64,000 nucleotides of DNA from Ezakiella sp. (GTDB lineage: Bacteria; Bacillota; Clostridia; Tissierellales; Peptoniphilaceae). Both the position numbers and the translations under genes were made by a program. The stretch is from assembly GCA_022778715.1 (NCBI GenBank), contig JALFRW010000012.1:1-64000 (forward strand), written 5' to 3'. Under the pieces are notes generated by a model. The model was given only the letters and a program-made list of their open reading frames with translations, searched no databases and was not told the DNA's origin. Of the stretch, positions 26,427 to 34,725 are shown in pieces. Every line of letters begins with the position of its first letter. Position 1 is the stretch's first letter.

Positions 26427-28400
26427 ATGGAAAAAACAGTTCAATTAAAAGAACCTAAAAAGAAGCTATTTAGATATCTCCTTAAATTTGCAAAGCCCTA
26501 CACGGCTTCACTTTTTACCGCTCTCTTTTTCGTTATAGTTTCAACTGCAATGGAATTGTTAAATCCATTTCTAGTCAAAATTGCAATAGACGAGCACATA
26601 TCGGGCGACACAATTCCTATGGTGGAAGTGTCAGCCGACACAAAAGGTGACATATTAAAAGCTGGGAACAGATATTTTATGCGTCAAAAGCCAAATGGTG
26701 AAACAAAGGTTATCCCAACATATACAGTCGAAACTTTTAACGGTGATAAATATTTAATGAGTGAAGGCAAAAAAATCCAAAAAATTGACAACGCCGACTA
26801 TAAAAACTATCGCAATCACGACTTAAATGCCGTTACTAAAATTTCTATATTCTATCTGGTTGCAATTTTTGTAAACTTTCTTGCCAGTTGGATTGTCAGT
26901 TACACCTTGGGTAAATCCGGTGCAAATATCATCTATGACATCAGAAAACTCACCTTTGAGCATATTCTAACTCAAAGTCACACATTCTTTAACAATATGC
27001 CAGTTGGTAAACTTATGACAAGAGTTACAAGTGACACACAAACACTATCTGAATTCTATACAAATGTTCTAATCACCTTTATCGCTGACTTTGGACTAGT
27101 TATAGGAATTATGTTTCTTATGTTAAGGCTTGACTACAAACTCGCGCTAATGATATTCATTTTAGTTCCAATTATCGTATTTATAAGTATTGAGTTTAGA
27201 AATAGACAATTTAAAATTTTTAGAGCTGCAAGAACCAAACTATCAATTATAAACACTGTCCTAAACGAATATCTTAGTGGCATGAGTGTGATTAGAATAT
27301 TCGGAAAAGAAAATAAAATGGACAAAAAATTTGATGAAAAGAACTCGGACTATCTGAACACAATTCTTCATCAAGTTCGAAACCACGCATTCTTTAGACC
27401 AATTATCGAAGTTATCCGATCTCTCGGCGAAGCATTCTTAATCTACTACGGCGGCGGAAAAGTTATTCAAGGTCATATCGAATTTGGAACGTTATTCATA
27501 TTTATCACATATCTAAAACAATTTTTCCGCCCAATTATGGAAATGACTGAAAGATATAACATTATGCAGCTTGCATTTGCAAGTGTTGAAAAAATTGCTC
27601 AAATCTTAGAAACAGATACAGAAATCAAACCTCTTACAGAATATAACGGAAAAATTGATCCTGAAAAAATCGGCGAAATTGAATTCAAGAACGTTCATTT
27701 CTCTTATGTTGCAGGCGAAGAAGTTATAAAAGGCATTAGCTTCAAAGTAAAAAAAGGTGAATCTGTTGCATTTGTTGGTGCAACCGGTGCCGGAAAAACC
27801 TCTATCATTTCGCTTCTCGCAAGGTTCTATGACATTGATTCCGGCGAAATAACGATAGACGGTCGCGACATCAGAAGCTTCTCAACTGATGAGCTTAGAC
27901 GTAGACTTGGATTTGTACTTCAAGACGTATTCCTATTTGCCGGTGATATCAAATATAATATCACTCTCGGTGAAGAATTTAGCAATGAAGAAATTATCGC
28001 CGCATCCAAAAGAGTTCACTCACACGACTTTATAAAAGACCTAAGCGAAGGCTATGACACTCCTGTTCAAGAACGTGGTAGCACGCTCTCAACCGGGCAA
28101 AGGCAACTTCTATCATTCGCGCGAACCATATTGCGTGACCCGGAAATCTTGATTTTGGACGAAGCCACTGCTTCAATCGACACCGAAACTGAAATGCTAA
28201 TTCAAGAAGGTTTGAAGGAGCTTATGAAAGATAGAACCTCAATCGCTATCGCACATAGACTTTCAACAATCAGTGACACGGATAGAATTTATGTAATGAA
28301 TAAAGGACAAATTGTTGAAACCGGTAACCACGAAGAATTGATGGCAATGAAAGGTTACTATTACCGACTATATCAATTGCAACTTGATTCAAACGAATAA
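26427..28400 (+). CDS. ABC exporter half-transporter (BmrD/LmrD-like)
   Basis: 657 residues, starting on the base after the partner's stop. It has an insertion of about 75 residues between helices 1 and 2 (about 57-130, an extracytoplasmic domain), as in BmrD/YheH proteins. The nucleotide-binding domain has Walker A GATGAGKTS, Walker B ILILDEATASID with the catalytic Glu, and the altered signature LSTGQRQ. The consensus ATP site would therefore combine this Walker B with the LSGGQ of the partner, the known asymmetric arrangement. Confidence 0.92.
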   Translation: MEKTVQLKEPKKKLFRYLLKFAKPYTASLFTALFFVIVSTAMELLNPFLVKIAIDEHISGDTIPMVEVSADTKGDILKAGNRYFMRQKPNGETKVIPTYTVETFNGDKYLMSEGKKIQKIDNADYKNYRNHDLNAVTKISIFYLVAIFVNFLASWIVSYTLGKSGANIIYDIRKLTFEHILTQSHTFFNNMPVGKLMTRVTSDTQTLSEFYTNVLITFIADFGLVIGIMFLMLRLDYKLALMIFILVPIIVFISIEFRNRQFKIFRAARTKLSIINTVLNEYLSGMSVIRIFGKENKMDKKFDEKNSDYLNTILHQVRNHAFFRPIIEVIRSLGEAFLIYYGGGKVIQGHIEFGTLFIFITYLKQFFRPIMEMTERYNIMQLAFASVEKIAQILETDTEIKPLTEYNGKIDPEKIGEIEFKNVHFSYVAGEEVIKGISFKVKKGESVAFVGATGAGKTSIISLLARFYDIDSGEITIDGRDIRSFSTDELRRRLGFVLQDVFLFAGDIKYNITLGEEFSNEEIIAASKRVHSHDFIKDLSEGYDTPVQERGSTLSTGQRQLLSFARTILRDPEILILDEATASIDTETEMLIQEGLKELMKDRTSIAIAHRLSTISDTDRIYVMNKGQIVETGNHEELMAMKGYYYRLYQLQLDSNE

Positions 28401-28402
28401 GA

Positions 28403-29119
28403 ATCGAGGAGGGACTAACTCGTAGCCCTCTCACACCACGTGCGTGCCGTTTGGCATACTGCGGTTCAATTCAAGTAATACAGGCAACTTAAAGGTATAG
28501 GTCAATTTCCTCTGTTGAGATTTCATCGATTCCTCCTGCATCTTTGTTTGCTTTAACCTTTACATGGGCTTTTAGCATATTCTCTACTGAGTATTTATCC
28601 ATCAGTTGCGACATGGATTGTCGCCTTTCTTCGTTATGCTTTCCACTCTCTTTCCTATCTCCTGTGAATGTTTCACTCCGTTACGTCTTTGCTACTTCCA
28701 TTCTCGTTGCGTATAAGCGGTTACTTTAGTAAGTCAAGTTGACTCTTTTAATTGTTCACCTTCGCTCCGTTTCCTTACAGAAACTTCATCACTACTATAA
28801 CTTCGGCGACTTCTCACAGTTCGTTGTTACTACGGCTAATGACCGTCTGTGAGACCTCACGGGATAAGTCTTCAGTCTTTCTTTGTCTACCTGCTAATCT
28901 ACTTGCATAGGTTACGTTTGCCTTTAGGGCTTCACGACTCATAGCTCGCTTATCCCTATGCAAGCCTTATTATTAGGTTCCTGTTCGTCAGGCTACGATT
29001 TTGCTATCCTTCTTCTCGCCTACATCTAACGATGGAAACCTTGGGAATCACTATGGAGTTCGTCAGCTACTACGCCTCTTGTGGACTTTCACCACAGACT
29101 GACGGCATGCCCATCATAC
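28403..29119 (-). mobile_element. Group IIC intron with internally deleted reverse transcriptase
   Basis: Read on the minus strand the element opens GTATG (29119), aligned with the GUGYG start of bacterial group II introns and followed by GGCATGCCG, CAGTCTGTGG and GTGAAAGTCCAC as in domain I of the Oceanobacillus-type IIC introns. Further conserved blocks are CTGACGAACAGGAACCT and AAGGCTTGCATAGG. Near the other end, GAACCGCAGTATGCC, AAAC and GGCACGC, then GGTGTGAGAGG form domain V. A short domain VI (GGGCTACGAGTTAGTCCC) ends at CGAT (28403). The element is only 717 bases; the maturase is reduced to 41 codons. It sits directly behind the T-run of a terminator hairpin, the known IIC target. Confidence 0.85.
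28489..28614 (-). pseudogene. Remnant of group II intron reverse transcriptase (N-terminal 41 codons)
   Basis: The frame MSQLMDKYSVENMLKAHVKV, then KANKDAGGIDEISTEEID, matches the N terminus of LtrA-type maturases (typically LMxxxLSxENMxxAYxRVKANKGAxGIDG). It stops at TAA right after LYL, where about 400 further residues should follow. Only a few tens of bases separate it from domain V, so the reverse transcriptase and maturase core was deleted and the intron cannot move without a helper. Confidence 0.85.
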
Positions 29120-29121
29120 TA

Positions 29122-29159
29122 CAAAAAAGGTAATTAGTTTCACTAATTACCTTTTTTTA
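29122..29159. terminator. Bidirectional terminator, insertion target of the intron
   Basis: Stem AAGGTAATTAG/CTAATTACCTT with loop TTTCA, flanked by A-run and T-run. It would terminate the ABC exporter operon if the intron were absent. On the minus strand its T-run ends 2-3 bases before the intron start. Confidence 0.85.
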
Positions 29160-29382
29160 TCTTATAAATTACTAATTTATTCTAACCTGCATTTTTGTAT
29201 TATTTGGAGATATTAAAGTATCTATATAAAATCACAAAATGACAAAACAAATTCTAACAAATATTTCCTCATTTATAAATTTATGATATATCTTTTTATA
29301 TTATCGCAAATATAATACGAGTTAATTTAAATATTTGCTCTTATTTTAGAACAATTACGCGGTTGCAACAACTTATGTATTA
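29160..29382. other. AT-rich intergenic gap
   Basis: No gene or recognisable RNA is visible. It is one of the most AT-rich stretches of the window. Confidence 0.4.
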
Positions 29383-29385
29383 AAA

Positions 29386-29401
29386 TCTCCTTAAAAGGAG
29401 A
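29386..29401 (-). terminator. Possible flavodoxin terminator
   Basis: Stem TCTCCTT/AAGGAGA with a 2-base spacing and only a short T-rich tail (ATTTTAAT) on the minus strand; 13 bases after the flavodoxin stop. Confidence 0.5.
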
Positions 29402-29413
29402 CTTTAATTTAAA

Positions 29414-29833
29414 TTATTTCGCAAGCTTTTCACCAAGCGCTCTGCAAGCTTCAATAGCTTCTTCGTCCGGTGAATCGTAAGCTTTTAGAGCTTCAATAAT
29501 TGAAACGCCATTTTCTTCCATTTCAGCTTTCCATGTTTCAATCCATTCGCCTTCATTCCAAGAGTATGAACCAAAGATTGCAACTTTTTTGTTTTTGAGT
29601 TCATCCATTACTTCTTCTACAAACGGTCTAAAAACAGTGTCTTCAATTTCTTCATCACCTTTAGCCGGGCATCCTAAAGCAATTGCATCGTAGTTTTTAA
29701 CGTCGTCAAGAGTTGCATCGTTTACGTCAACCAGATTTGCTTCTGCTCCCTTATTTTCAATTCCTTCTACAATAGCTGCCGCCATTGCTTCTGTATTTCC
29801 TGTTTCAGTATAATAAATTATGCTTACTTTCAT
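29414..29833 (-). CDS. Flavodoxin
   Basis: 139 residues. A short-chain FMN electron carrier. The phosphate-binding loop is IIYYTETGNTEAMA; the second loop is ALGCPAKGDEEIED, and IFGSYSWNEGEWIETW follows the clostridial flavodoxin pattern that flanks the isoalloxazine ring. It can replace ferredoxin when iron is scarce. It is divergent from an AraC regulator that may control it, and lies near the Rnf operon that uses the same low-potential electrons. Confidence 0.95.
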   Translation of the reverse strand: MKVSIIYYTETGNTEAMAAAIVEGIENKGAEANLVDVNDATLDDVKNYDAIALGCPAKGDEEIEDTVFRPFVEEVMDELKNKKVAIFGSYSWNEGEWIETWKAEMEENGVSIIEALKAYDSPDEEAIEACRALGEKLAK

Positions 29834-29866
29834 AAAATCCTCCTAAATTAGAAATTGTATTATTAA

Positions 29867-29940
29867 TATACCCTGTTTTTTGTATTATAAACACTAAAAC
29901 TCACTAAATATGTTAGAAAATAAGTTAAAAAGGGTATAGT
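29867..29940. promoter_or_regulatory. Divergent promoter region with inverted TATACCCT/AGGGTATA boxes
   Basis: TATACCCT (29867-29874) and AGGGTATA (29931-29938) form widely spaced inverted copies. The right copy overlaps TATAGT (29935-29940), a possible -10 of the AraC gene, and the left copy overlaps TATATT, a possible -10 of flavodoxin. A regulator binding both boxes would act on both genes. Confidence 0.35.
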
Positions 29941-29973
29941 AATAGTGGTGTATTGACGAATGGGGGGGACACT

Positions 29974-30618
29974 ATGAATTATTTAGAAATCAGTCTACTT
30001 CTTAGACCCGAAACTTATACACTATGCAAAGAGAAACTTGAGGAGACGATCAACAAAATAACCGATTTAAATGATTTAAAACTCTACGCAACTGAGCTGA
30101 ATACTTTTTTATATACAACTTACATTATAAAGTATCAAAAAGATTATTTACACATTTTCGAAACAAACAGAAAAGCAATTTTTACATGTAATGGTATCGA
30201 TGAATTAAGAAAAGTCATAATTAATATTTTGGACGCTTACAAGAAAATTTCAGATAACATCTTGCAAAACAACGATGATGTGCTCATTCGAGAGGTTATT
30301 AATGAGATCAATGAAAATTACTACACGAAAGTTACTCTTAAAAGTATTGCAGGAAAACACAATGTGACGGAGAATTATTTATGTAGATTATTTAGCGAAA
30401 AAACTGGTTATAGATTTTGCGACTACATAAATTCGCTCAGAGTGAAAAAGGCAGAACAATTATTAGTTGAGGGAAACAAAAGTTTAGACTATATAAGTGA
30501 CGTGTGCGGATTTAGCAGCCAATCACATTTCTCGGTGACATTTAAAAAATATTATAATATATCGCCGGGAAAATATAAGTTGGAAGCAAAAAACAATAAG
30601 TTAAAACAAATTTTATAA
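29974..30618 (+). CDS. AraC-family transcriptional regulator
   Basis: 214 residues from ATG at 29974, behind a GGGGGGG Shine-Dalgarno. The N-terminal half (1-110) is a helical domain that I cannot assign. The C-terminal AraC DNA-binding domain has two helix-turn-helices: VTLKSIAGKHNVTENYLCRL with FSEKTGYRFCDYINSLRVKKA, and DYISDVCGFSSQSHFSVTFK with ISPGKYK. It is divergent from flavodoxin, which suggests control of that gene or of a redox or iron response (inference). Confidence 0.88.
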   Translation: MNYLEISLLLRPETYTLCKEKLEETINKITDLNDLKLYATELNTFLYTTYIIKYQKDYLHIFETNRKAIFTCNGIDELRKVIINILDAYKKISDNILQNNDDVLIREVINEINENYYTKVTLKSIAGKHNVTENYLCRLFSEKTGYRFCDYINSLRVKKAEQLLVEGNKSLDYISDVCGFSSQSHFSVTFKKYYNISPGKYKLEAKNNKLKQIL

Positions 30619-30620
30619 CC

Positions 30621-30648
30621 ATAAGCTCTATATAGGGCTTATTTTTTT
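30621..30648 (+). terminator. Terminator of the AraC gene
   Basis: Stem ATAAGC (30621-30626) / GCTTAT (30636-30641) followed by seven T. It lies 2 bases after the stop. Confidence 0.65.
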
Positions 30649-30860
30649 GCATAAAATAGAACTTGTCATATAGCTAATCGTTAAGTAACTTATCAAAATT
30701 AAAGGTACGTATCCTGAGATAAAATGAGTAAGTCCTTCCATGTTTTGCAGTTACTATCTTCATCATTCAAAAATCTTTAGTTTAATTATTAATCCCTATT
30801 TATATTTTCATTTAATAATAGGCAAATTATTTTATATTCATAAATATTAAAACGTTTTAT

Positions 30861-30893
30861 AAAAAAAATCCCTACTATCTTTAGAATAGTAGG
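30861..30893 (-). terminator. Terminator of the rnf operon
   Basis: Minus-strand stem CCTACTAT/ATAGTAGG (30893-30886 and 30878-30871), loop of 7, then an A-run on the plus strand (30861-30868) giving a T-run in the transcript. It lies 10 bases after the rnfB stop. Confidence 0.85.
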
Positions 30894-30902
30894 AATTGAT
30901 GT

Positions 30903-31799
30903 TTATTCAGCCGTTGTTACTTGAGCGGCTGCTTTTGCAGCTTCAGCTGCAGCTTTTTTTGCTTTTAATGCTTCGATTTCTTCAGGTGTTAAAACTTTCT
31001 TTGGTTTTTCCGGTCTATCATCGTGAATTGCTTTCACCGGGCAAGCCTTAACACAAGTTTTACAGTCCACACAGCCTGTATAGTCTATGTGAGCTAAATT
31101 GTTTTCAAATTTAATTGTTTGTTTAGGACATTTCTTTACGCAAATTTGACATCCAATACATCCAACAGCACAATTTGATTTTACAACTTTACCTTTATCT
31201 TCTGAAGCACACTTAATGACAGTGTGTCTATCATATGGCATGAGTTCAATAATTTTTTTAGGGCAAACTACTACACATTTGTTACATGCTTTGCATTTTT
31301 CTTTGATTATGTGTGCGATGCCGTCTTTTATTTCGATTGCGTCGAATGGGCAAACTTCTTGACATGTACCGCATCCTAAGCAACCGTATGAACAAGCTTT
31401 GTTTCCTCCACCAATTTGAGATATATATCTGCAATCTTTGATTCCGTAGTACTCATATTTATCTTTTGCGAGGTTGCAAGTCCCGTTACATCTTACAACT
31501 GCAACTTGCCTTAAAACTTCTCCCGCTTCTCCGCCAACAATAGCCGCCACTTTTTGTGCAACAGCTGCTCCTCCGATTGGGCAGGCATTTGTAGGCGCAG
31601 TGCCTTTTGCAATTGCGTTTGCAAGCCCTTCACAGCCGGGGAATCCACAAGCTCCGCAGTTTGCTCCCGGTAACACACCTAAAATGTTTCCCACCATTGG
31701 GTTCATTTCCACTGCAAAAACTCTTGATGCAATTGATAATAAAACTCCGAATAAAAGCCCAAGTGAGCCAAGGACGATAATTGGTTTTAAAATTTCCAT
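30903..31799 (-). CDS. rnfB: Rnf complex subunit RnfB (ferredoxin-type iron-sulfur protein)
   Basis: 298 residues. An N-terminal membrane anchor (about 8-27) is followed by a 4Fe-4S domain (GANCGACGFPGCEGLANAIA), then several ferredoxin clusters: CLGCGTCQEVCP, CKACNKCVVVCP, CIGCQICVKKCP and CVDCKTCVKACP. The C terminus is an Ala/Lys tail. RnfB receives electrons from reduced ferredoxin. It is the last gene of rnfCDGEAB. Confidence 0.96.
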   Translation of the reverse strand: MEILKPIIVLGSLGLLFGVLLSIASRVFAVEMNPMVGNILGVLPGANCGACGFPGCEGLANAIAKGTAPTNACPIGGAAVAQKVAAIVGGEAGEVLRQVAVVRCNGTCNLAKDKYEYYGIKDCRYISQIGGGNKACSYGCLGCGTCQEVCPFDAIEIKDGIAHIIKEKCKACNKCVVVCPKKIIELMPYDRHTVIKCASEDKGKVVKSNCAVGCIGCQICVKKCPKQTIKFENNLAHIDYTGCVDCKTCVKACPVKAIHDDRPEKPKKVLTPEEIEALKAKKAAAEAAKAAAQVTTAE

Positions 31800-31808
31800 A
31801 TTTACCTC

Positions 31809-32381
31809 CTATACAAGTCCGGCAAAGCCTGTGAATGCAATACTCATAAGTCCTGCTGCGATTAGTGCGAGCGGGAAGCCTTTAAGCGGCTTTGGCACAT
31901 CGATTAGTTCAAGTCTTTCTCTTAGTGAACTCATTAAAACTAGAGCAAGTCCGAATCCAATTGAAGCGCCAAGTGCATTTGCAATTGTTTTAAAGAGTCC
32001 GTATTCATTTTGAATATTAATAATAGCAACCCCCAAAACCACACAGTTTGTTGTGATAAGCGGTAAGAAAACACCCATTGCTTGATATAGAGACGGACTC
32101 ATTTTTTTGATAACCATTTCTACGAATTGTACCAAGCTTGCGATAACGAGTATGAAGACAATTGTTTGCAGATATTGTAAGTTGTATACATCCAGGATTG
32201 CTTTTTGAATTATCCAAGTTATAACTGAAGCGATTGTAACAACGAATGTTACTGCCGCACTCATTCCTGTTGCAGTTTCAACTTTTGAAGAAACGCCAAG
32301 AAATGGACAAATTCCTAAAAATTGACTAAATACATAGTTATTTACAAATATTGTTGAAATAATTATTTGAAATGCGTTCAT
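31809..32381 (-). CDS. rnfA: Rnf complex membrane subunit RnfA
   Basis: 190 residues with six membrane helices. Typical RnfA/NqrE segments are IFVNNYVFSQFLGICPFLGVS and LITTNCVVLGVAIIN. RnfA and RnfE are homologous and have opposite topology; together they hold a membrane 2Fe-2S cluster through the conserved cysteines (ICPF and TNCV here). It lies 1 base after rnfE. Confidence 0.96.
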   Translation of the reverse strand: MNAFQIIISTIFVNNYVFSQFLGICPFLGVSSKVETATGMSAAVTFVVTIASVITWIIQKAILDVYNLQYLQTIVFILVIASLVQFVEMVIKKMSPSLYQAMGVFLPLITTNCVVLGVAIINIQNEYGLFKTIANALGASIGFGLALVLMSSLRERLELIDVPKPLKGFPLALIAAGLMSIAFTGFAGLV

Positions 32382-32978
32382 CTATTTTGCCTCTTTCTTT
32401 TGTTTAAAAGCATTTAATGCGAAGATCATAAGCCCCAAGATTATGAATGCTCCCGGTGGCATAGCGAAGAGTTTCACCGGTTGATATCCTTCTATAATTG
32501 TATGTCCAAGAATTTTTCCCGAGCCGATAACTTCTCTAAAAAATGCTAGAATTACAATTGCTAACGTGTAGCCTAAACCATTAAAAAATCCGTCCACAAT
32601 TGATGGGAAGATTTTATTTTTAGATGCAAAACTTTCTGCTCTTGCCAAGATCAAACAGTTTACAACGATAAGTGGAATAAATAACCCAAGTGAAGCATAA
32701 ACTTCCGGCACATAAGCGTGTAAGAACATATCTACAAGTGTAACAAATGTTGCTATTACAACAATGTATATAGGAATTCTGATCTTGCTTGGAACAATCT
32801 TTCTTATTAGAGAAATTGTCAGGTTTGAAAGAGTAGTAACAAATATAACTGCAAGCCCCATAGCGATTGCATTTTTTACATTTATTGAAACTGCCAACAC
32901 TGAGCATAATCCAATAAGTTGAACCAAAACCGGATTGTTGTCAACAAGTCCGTCTTTAATTATTTTTTTATAATTCAT
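32382..32978 (-). CDS. rnfE: Rnf complex membrane subunit RnfE
   Basis: 198 residues with six membrane helices. NNPVLVQLIGLCSVLAVS and IPLIVVNCLILARAESFA contain the paired cysteines of the RnfE/NqrD type. It overlaps rnfG by 11 bases, showing tight coupling. Confidence 0.95.
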   Translation of the reverse strand: MNYKKIIKDGLVDNNPVLVQLIGLCSVLAVSINVKNAIAMGLAVIFVTTLSNLTISLIRKIVPSKIRIPIYIVVIATFVTLVDMFLHAYVPEVYASLGLFIPLIVVNCLILARAESFASKNKIFPSIVDGFFNGLGYTLAIVILAFFREVIGSGKILGHTIIEGYQPVKLFAMPPGAFIILGLMIFALNAFKQKKEAK

Positions 32979-33546
32979 TTACGAGCTCCTTATATGTGTC
33001 AATTGCTAAGTTAACTGCTGCCATAACCCCTTTGCTACTTACTGTTGAGCCTGAAATTTTTTCGACATCTTGAGCGTCTTTTTTAGTAGCAACTAGGGTT
33101 GCATTTTCAGTAGCACTGAGTCCAACGAATTCGTCTTGGAAATCTTTGTGTTCTATTTTTGTACCAATATCCGGTGTTTCTTTGTGATCCAAAATTTTAA
33201 TTCCGATCATTTTGCCTTCAGCATCAACTCCTGTAAGAATTGTTATGTCCCCGCCATATCCGCCACCTTTTGTAGTAATTAGTGCGCCATTTGTTGTTCC
33301 ATCTTTTTTAGCAATAATTACCTCTACAAGTTTTCCAAATTGTGCTTGTAAGCTAGAAAGTTTGTCAGGATCTAATTGAACAAATTCGTCTGCATCCGGA
33401 ACTAATTCCTTGTAAGCAGCTTCTGTTTCTTCTTTTTGTCTTTGATCAATAATAGGACTTGTGATCTTGTTAGTAAATCCTAAAACTCCTGCTGCAAAAA
33501 CAGAGAACAATAATAAAATAATACCGAGTTTTAATGTTTCTTTCAT
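32968..33546 (-). CDS. rnfG: Rnf complex FMN-binding subunit RnfG
   Basis: 192 residues. One N-terminal membrane helix (about 6-26), then an extracytoplasmic FMN-binding domain. The covalent flavinylation motif appears as EKISGSTVSSKGV, with the acceptor Thr in SGST; GGYGGDITILTGVD and HKETPDIGTKI are typical of the family. Flavin attachment normally needs ApbE, which is not in this window. It overlaps the rnfD stop by 1 base. Confidence 0.95.
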   Translation of the reverse strand: MKETLKLGIILLLFSVFAAGVLGFTNKITSPIIDQRQKEETEAAYKELVPDADEFVQLDPDKLSSLQAQFGKLVEVIIAKKDGTTNGALITTKGGGYGGDITILTGVDAEGKMIGIKILDHKETPDIGTKIEHKDFQDEFVGLSATENATLVATKKDAQDVEKISGSTVSSKGVMAAVNLAIDTYKELVNEL

Positions 33547-34715
33547 TATTTTCTAGCCTCCCCAAAAATTCTTGGTCTTGTTAGTCTGTCGATTAGCGGC
33601 ACGAAGCAGTTCATAATTAGAATTGAATAGCTAACACCTTCTGCCATACCACCGCGCACTCTAATAAGAGCTGTTAAAAGTCCACAGCCCACAGCGAAAA
33701 TAATCTTTCCGCTTTTGCTGATTGGAGCCGTGACAAAGTCTGTTGCCATGAAACAAGCCCCAAGGATAAGCCCGCCGCCAAATAGGTGATAAAGTAGATT
33801 CATACCTGTTACTCCTTGCACAAATAGCATGAGCATTGTGGTTGCGACATAAACAACTGTAATTCTCCAATCCAAAATTTGTTTGATTGCTAGATATAAA
33901 AATCCAATCAATAATAAAACTTTTGCAGTTTCACCAAGAACACCTCCGATATTACCAATTAACATCGCTTTTAATTCCGGCAATGTCCCTTCTGCCCCCT
34001 TCATGATTTGAAGTGGTGTTGCACCCGTCATTCCGTCCGGTCCTACATAGTTAGTCATAATTGTTGGCCAGCTTATCATTAAAGTTGCTCTAGCTGCAAG
34101 TGCCGGATTTACAAAGTTTTGACCAATTCCTCCAAAAAATTCTTTTACAATAGCCATTGCGAAAAATCCGCCTACGATTGGCAACCACCATGGAGCACTT
34201 GCCGGCAAGTTGTATGCTAGTAAAATACCAGTTACAACTGCTGATAAATCAGTGATTTGCAGCGGTTTTTTGAAAGCTTTTTGCGTCATAGCTTCAAAGA
34301 AGACGCAGCTGCAAACTGAAAGCAAAATTAATAAAAATGCGTTAAACCCAAATGTGAAAACCGAATAAATTAGTTGTGGTGTAAGTGCTAAAATAACACT
34401 TAACATAACTTTTCTTGTGGTTACACCGGTTCTTAAATGTGGAGCAAGACTAACTGCCCATGAATTGTCTTTTTGTTCAAATGCTTCATCCACACTCATG
34501 TTTGTCATATCGATATCTTTTAACTTATCTAAATTTTTATCCACCGGATTGTTGTTTGAAACTACACCGCTGTTTGTTTCGGTTGCAGTGATAACCTTTG
34601 GCTCATTTGGCCTTTGAGTCGGCTCTTTAAATCCACCGGATTCGTTAATTTCTTTATTTCGGATGACGGTGTCATTAACTTCCTTTTTTTCAATATTGTT
34701 GTTATTTTCAGCCAT
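33546..34715 (-). CDS. rnfD: Rnf complex membrane subunit RnfD with N-terminal disordered extension
   Basis: 389 residues. The core (from about residue 86, SWAVSLAPHLRTGVTTRKVM) has ten predicted helices and the FMN attachment motif DGMTGATPLQ. About 85 Asn/Glu/Lys-rich, probably disordered residues precede it; usual RnfD proteins of about 310-320 residues lack this. The start at 34715 is supported by GGGAGA at normal spacing, so the extension appears real. RnfD forms part of the ion channel. Confidence 0.94.
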   Translation of the reverse strand: MAENNNNIEKKEVNDTVIRNKEINESGGFKEPTQRPNEPKVITATETNSGVVSNNNPVDKNLDKLKDIDMTNMSVDEAFEQKDNSWAVSLAPHLRTGVTTRKVMLSVILALTPQLIYSVFTFGFNAFLLILLSVCSCVFFEAMTQKAFKKPLQITDLSAVVTGILLAYNLPASAPWWLPIVGGFFAMAIVKEFFGGIGQNFVNPALAARATLMISWPTIMTNYVGPDGMTGATPLQIMKGAEGTLPELKAMLIGNIGGVLGETAKVLLLIGFLYLAIKQILDWRITVVYVATTMLMLFVQGVTGMNLLYHLFGGGLILGACFMATDFVTAPISKSGKIIFAVGCGLLTALIRVRGGMAEGVSYSILIMNCFVPLIDRLTRPRIFGEARK

Positions 34716-34725
34716 ATAATTCTCC

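Noticed and set aside
28544..28729. Plus-strand open frame of 61 codons inside the intron
   Set aside because: It is antisense to conserved intron RNA domains and to the reverse transcriptase remnant; no ribosome site.
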